Below are positions 5,466 through 8,011 of a stretch of DNA of 8,011 nucleotides, piece by piece (position 1 is the stretch's first letter; every line of letters starts with the position of its first letter). The notes beneath the pieces are model-generated. The model was given only the letters and a program-made list of their open reading frames with translations. It made no database searches and had not been told where the DNA came from. The stretch lies in assembly GCA_029565815.1 (NCBI GenBank), contig JAKQNL010000202.1, forward strand, positions 1 to 8,011, read 5' to 3'. This DNA comes from Spirochaetota bacterium (GTDB taxonomy: Bacteria > Spirochaetota > Spirochaetia > Treponematales > UBA12059). The position numbers and the translations under genes were made by a program.

Positions 5466-7757
5466 ATGCGCAGAACAAAAAACGGGAAACGGTTCATACC
5501 GCTGTGGGCCATGCTCGTCCTTCCGATAAGCGCAATTTTCATCCTGGCCATTGCTACCGTTGCCCAGTCCGCCTGGCGGGCAACCAATGTTCTGGTAAAA
5601 ACCTTTTCCGTTTCCCTCACCTGGAAAACCTCCGGGGAAATCGACGCGCTTACGAACAACTACATTGGCGAGGCCCATGCGCTCTTGGGCGGCATCGCAG
5701 CGGTAGGAACCAGCGGTTTGGTCGACTTGGACGACACGGCCGGCCTGGCTCCCCTGTTATACCGCTATGCAAATGTTTCAACACGCATAGGAACTATTTA
5801 CTACGGCGACCGCTTGGAACGCACCCTGTACATGAGCCGGGGCGCAGACGGCACAGGCGTTACAGGCGTCCAGGACGGAAGCAGTCCGGGGAAAATGTCC
5901 TTTTACGAAATGTTCGCCGGCGGCTCCACCGGCGCTGTCGTAGACTCCATAGATTTCCTGCCTACCACCCGGCCCTGGTATACCGGAGCCGCCAGTTCCG
6001 GTAGCGCCGGCTGGACAGACATATACACCGACGTGGTAACCGGCGGCCTTATCGTGTCGCCCTACCTGCCGGTGGTGGACGCAGGAGGAAGCCTCCTTGG
6101 GGTACTTGGCGCAGACCTGCCCCTGGAGGAACTCAACCAGCTGCTTGCACGAGCAGACACCGGCTCGGGCACCAAGTCGGTACTGGTCGACCATCAGGGC
6201 CTTTTGGTCGCAGCCTACGAAGGCTTGCCCATCACGGTAAAAAAAGACACGACCGTGGAACGCATATCGGCAGCCCAGTGCGCGGACCCCGTTATCGTAG
6301 CGGCGGCCGGCCACCAGGTAAGCGACGCCGTTACCGCTGCTTCCGAAGCATGGGATGGGACAGCAACGAGCGATGCATCCGCCACCTGGTATGATGAACT
6401 GACGGTCGAGGGAAAACGCTACTTTGTAAGCTCCAGCCCGTTCCGCAGCAAAGCCGGCCTAAGCTGGACTATTTACACCTACGTACCGCTTGCGGAAACC
6501 ATGAAAGCCGTAAGCGGCGCCCTGGTAACATCCGGCGCTATCATCGGCGTGGTCCTGGCCGGCGGCATCCTCCTCATGATATTGCTCCTTAGGCGCATAA
6601 CCAAGGATGTAAGCACGGTAAAAGACACCCTGGAAGCTGTTGCATCCGGCAATCTGGCCGTAAGCATGCGCCTTAACTCCAGAACGGAAATAGGCAGCAT
6701 GCAGGAATCCTTGGCAAACTTGGTCCACACGCTTAGGGAGACCAACGGCGAGATAGAAAAAGCATCGGAGAAGAGCGCAAGCGGAGCGGAAACCCTGGCA
6801 ACCCATGCGGCGGAAACCGCTGCAACCATCACCGAGATGGAAGCCAATATCGGTTCCATGCGCAAACAAACCGAACGCATGGACGGAGCAGCCGCGGAAG
6901 CGGACGAAGCGGGTTCAGCCATGGACCAGGCTGCGCAAACCGTTTTCGGTTCGGTACGCGAACTGGAGCAAGCCATAGGCCGGGCAAAGGGCGTTGCGCA
7001 AACCATGACCACTGCCCTTGGCACCCTTGCAGGCCGGTCGGAGAACCAGAAGGCCCTTGCCCAGCGGGTAGCTGCCATGGGCGCAGAGGGCAAGGAGCGG
7101 GCAGACGGTACGGGCGCGGCCATGAAGCGCATGGAAGAATCCGCCGACCGCACCCTGGAGCTGGTGGATATCATCGACGGCATAGCCGGGCAGACCAACC
7201 TCTTGGCCATGAACGCCGCTATCGAGGCGGCCCACGCAGGCGAAGCGGGCAAAGGCTTTGCCGTGGTCGCCGACGAAATACGCAAACTGTCGGAAAGCAC
7301 CGCGGAGAACGCCCGCGGCATCAGTGAAACCATCGAGGAGACAGCTGCAGCCATCGCGGAGGCCGCGCGCATAACGGAACTAACCACGCAAACCATGGAA
7401 GGCATCATAGCCGGCGTTGGCGACCTTACCCGCGAGCTTGGCGACGTAACCACCTCGCTTACCGAAAGCGCTGGCCAAGGCAGCCTTGTTGCCCAGGCCA
7501 TGGCTACGCTGGACGACCTAAGCCAGAAGCTGTCCGGTGCAGCAGACAGCCTCAAGCGCGGCGCATCCACCATGACGCGCACCGTGGAAGACGTACGCAA
7601 CCTGTCGGCGGAAAACCGCCAGGCGGCCGACGAAATAAGCCTGGGCATGGGCGAAATAGGCAATTCCGCACACAGGCTGACCGAGCTGTCCCGCGAAAAC
7701 GCGGATACCGCTTCGGCTATCAGGCGTGCTGCAAGCAGGTTCAGGCTGGAAGGCTGA
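5466..7757 (+). CDS. Methyl-accepting chemotaxis protein with dCache-type sensor
   Basis: A 763-residue transmembrane chemoreceptor that would control CheA through CheW. A basic N-terminus and helix (about 10-36) precede an extracytoplasmic sensor (about 38-345) with Cache features: RPWYTGA (169-175), GWTDIYTD (182-189) and [13 protein letters not shown] (211-223), suggesting a double-Cache small-molecule sensor. A second membrane helix (about 350-376), a HAMP domain (about 377-430) and a long coiled-coil signalling domain follow. The hairpin tip that contacts CheA/CheW is nearly canonical at about 566-608 ([17 protein letters not shown] and [14 protein letters not shown]). The C-terminus, FRLEG, has no CheR/CheB-tethering pentapeptide. 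The start is set by GAGGAGA at 5454-5460, six bases upstream. It is a monocistronic unit; no che or flagellar genes are in the window. Ligand unknown. Confidence 0.95.
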   Translation: MRRTKNGKRFIPLWAMLVLPISAIFILAIATVAQSAWRATNVLVKTFSVSLTWKTSGEIDALTNNYIGEAHALLGGIAAVGTSGLVDLDDTAGLAPLLYRYANVSTRIGTIYYGDRLERTLYMSRGADGTGVTGVQDGSSPGKMSFYEMFAGGSTGAVVDSIDFLPTTRPWYTGAASSGSAGWTDIYTDVVTGGLIVSPYLPVVDAGGSLLGVLGADLPLEELNQLLARADTGSGTKSVLVDHQGLLVAAYEGLPITVKKDTTVERISAAQCADPVIVAAAGHQVSDAVTAASEAWDGTATSDASATWYDELTVEGKRYFVSSSPFRSKAGLSWTIYTYVPLAETMKAVSGALVTSGAIIGVVLAGGILLMILLLRRITKDVSTVKDTLEAVASGNLAVSMRLNSRTEIGSMQESLANLVHTLRETNGEIEKASEKSASGAETLATHAAETAATITEMEANIGSMRKQTERMDGAAAEADEAGSAMDQAAQTVFGSVRELEQAIGRAKGVAQTMTTALGTLAGRSENQKALAQRVAAMGAEGKERADGTGAAMKRMEESADRTLELVDIIDGIAGQTNLLAMNAAIEAAHAGEAGKGFAVVADEIRKLSESTAENARGISETIEETAAAIAEAARITELTTQTMEGIIAGVGDLTRELGDVTTSLTESAGQGSLVAQAMATLDDLSQKLSGAADSLKRGASTMTRTVEDVRNLSAENRQAADEISLGMGEIGNSAHRLTELSRENADTASAIRRAASRFRLEG

Positions 7758-7768
7758 GCAATACAGAA

Positions 7769-7803
7769 AACGCGCGCGTACTGTTTTATGAACGCGCGCG
7801 TAC
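7769..7803 (-). terminator. Alternating-GC hairpin, probable terminator of the ferredoxin-type gene
   Basis: ACGCGCGCGT occurs at 7770-7779 and 7792-7801. The decamer is its own reverse complement, so the copies are both direct repeats (13 bases with flanks) and a perfect ten-base stem with a 12-base loop. Read on the - strand, the stem is followed by TTTTCTGTATT, a U-rich tail suited to termination of the ferredoxin-type gene, whose TAA stop lies in the loop. On the + strand no T-run follows, so it is a poorer terminator for the chemoreceptor gene, though the stem may still protect the 3' end. Confidence 0.55.
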
Positions 7804-8011
7804 AGGCAACACGGCCTCCAGGACCAGGTCCGAGGCTGTGCGCATCCTGCATTCAAGGCGTTCAGCCGGGCCTGCCCCCACGGCCTCCAGGCGGGCACGC
7901 TCGGCGGCATCGGGACTGCTTACCGTGCCGGACAGCACACGCACGCGGCAGGTTCCGCACTGGGCCTTGCCGCCGCAGTCGTGGCGGTGTTCCACCCCGG
8001 CGCGCATGGCC
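7786..8011 (-). CDS. [2Fe-2S] ferredoxin-domain protein, 5'-truncated
   Basis: C-terminal part of a protein with an adrenodoxin-type [2Fe-2S] domain. Counting from the Met at 8007, cluster ligands C11, C17, C20 and C53 appear as CGGKAQCGTC, then ECR near the end, a Cx5Cx2Cx32C pattern. The frame is open to the end of the window. AMRAGVEHRHDCGGK matches the middle of a typical ferredoxin domain (helix leading into the cluster loop), so the Met at 8007 is internal and the N-terminus lies past 8011. It may be a free electron-carrier ferredoxin of about 100 residues, or the tail of a larger protein; ferredoxin domains of this type are also fused to class III nucleotide cyclases. The window cannot decide. 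It converges on the chemoreceptor gene with 28 bases between stop codons, and its last codons form half of the hairpin at 7769-7803. Confidence 0.82.
   Translation of the reverse strand, partial: AMRAGVEHRHDCGGKAQCGTCRVRVLSGTVSSPDAAERARLEAVGAGPAERLECRMRTASDLVLEAVLPVRARS

Noticed and set aside
5267..6004. Open frame of 245 codons on the + strand overlapping the start of the chemoreceptor gene
   Set aside because: Translation is Arg/Pro/His-rich and unlike any family, while the overlapping chemoreceptor frame has a ribosome site and conserved motifs.
6479..7852. Long open frame on the - strand (457 codons) across the chemoreceptor gene
   Set aside because: It is antisense to a clearly conserved chemoreceptor. 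Its translation is rich in Ser, Ala and Met with no domain, as expected from the complement of a GC-rich alanine-rich coiled-coil gene.

Overview
This window carries an accessory signalling region of a bacterium with moderately high GC. The coding style (frequent ATA isoleucine codons, tight ATGA-type overlaps) and the gene set (membrane-anchored SpoIIE/RsbU-type phosphatases next to a STAS protein and an RsbW-like kinase, a dCache chemoreceptor, and a dihydroorotate dehydrogenase-like protein) would fit a free-living or gut-associated spirochaete. That placement is an inference from general resemblance only. No rRNA, tRNA, CRISPR array, insertion sequence or phage gene was seen.

Layout. Positions 1-4183 (+) are one tightly packed cluster: a 5'-truncated GAF-SpoIIE phosphatase, a second full-length phosphatase with a nine-helix membrane region plus GAF and SpoIIE domains, a STAS anti-sigma-factor antagonist, and a short GHKL serine kinase. 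The first three genes overlap by a few bases; the last pair is separated by 15 bases. A hairpin terminator with a U-tract on both strands (4221-4254) closes the cluster and also serves the convergent gene. Positions 4270-5247 (-) encode a dihydroorotate dehydrogenase-like flavoprotein that lacks the class 1 catalytic cysteine. The 218-base divergent spacer (5248-5465) holds a well-spaced sigma70-type promoter for that gene, a possible sigma28-type promoter for the next gene, and a thrice-repeated heptamer. Positions 5466-7757 (+) encode a methyl-accepting chemotaxis protein. At 7786-8011 (-) is the C-terminal part of a [2Fe-2S] ferredoxin-type protein, converging on the chemoreceptor gene.

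How the genes work together. The first four genes make a complete partner-switching circuit apart from its final target. The kinase should phosphorylate the STAS protein on Ser56, and the two phosphatases should remove that phosphate in response to separate membrane or cytoplasmic signals, so that the STAS protein sequesters the kinase and frees a client. No sigma factor or other client gene lies in the window, so the output is unknown. The chemoreceptor is a separate transcription unit that would feed a CheA/CheW pathway encoded elsewhere.

Nothing here looks like an entirely new system. The most interesting points are the two-phosphatase/one-antagonist architecture, the divergent kinase with unusual translation-start signals, the repeat-studded divergent promoter region, and the alternating-GC hairpin between the last two genes.
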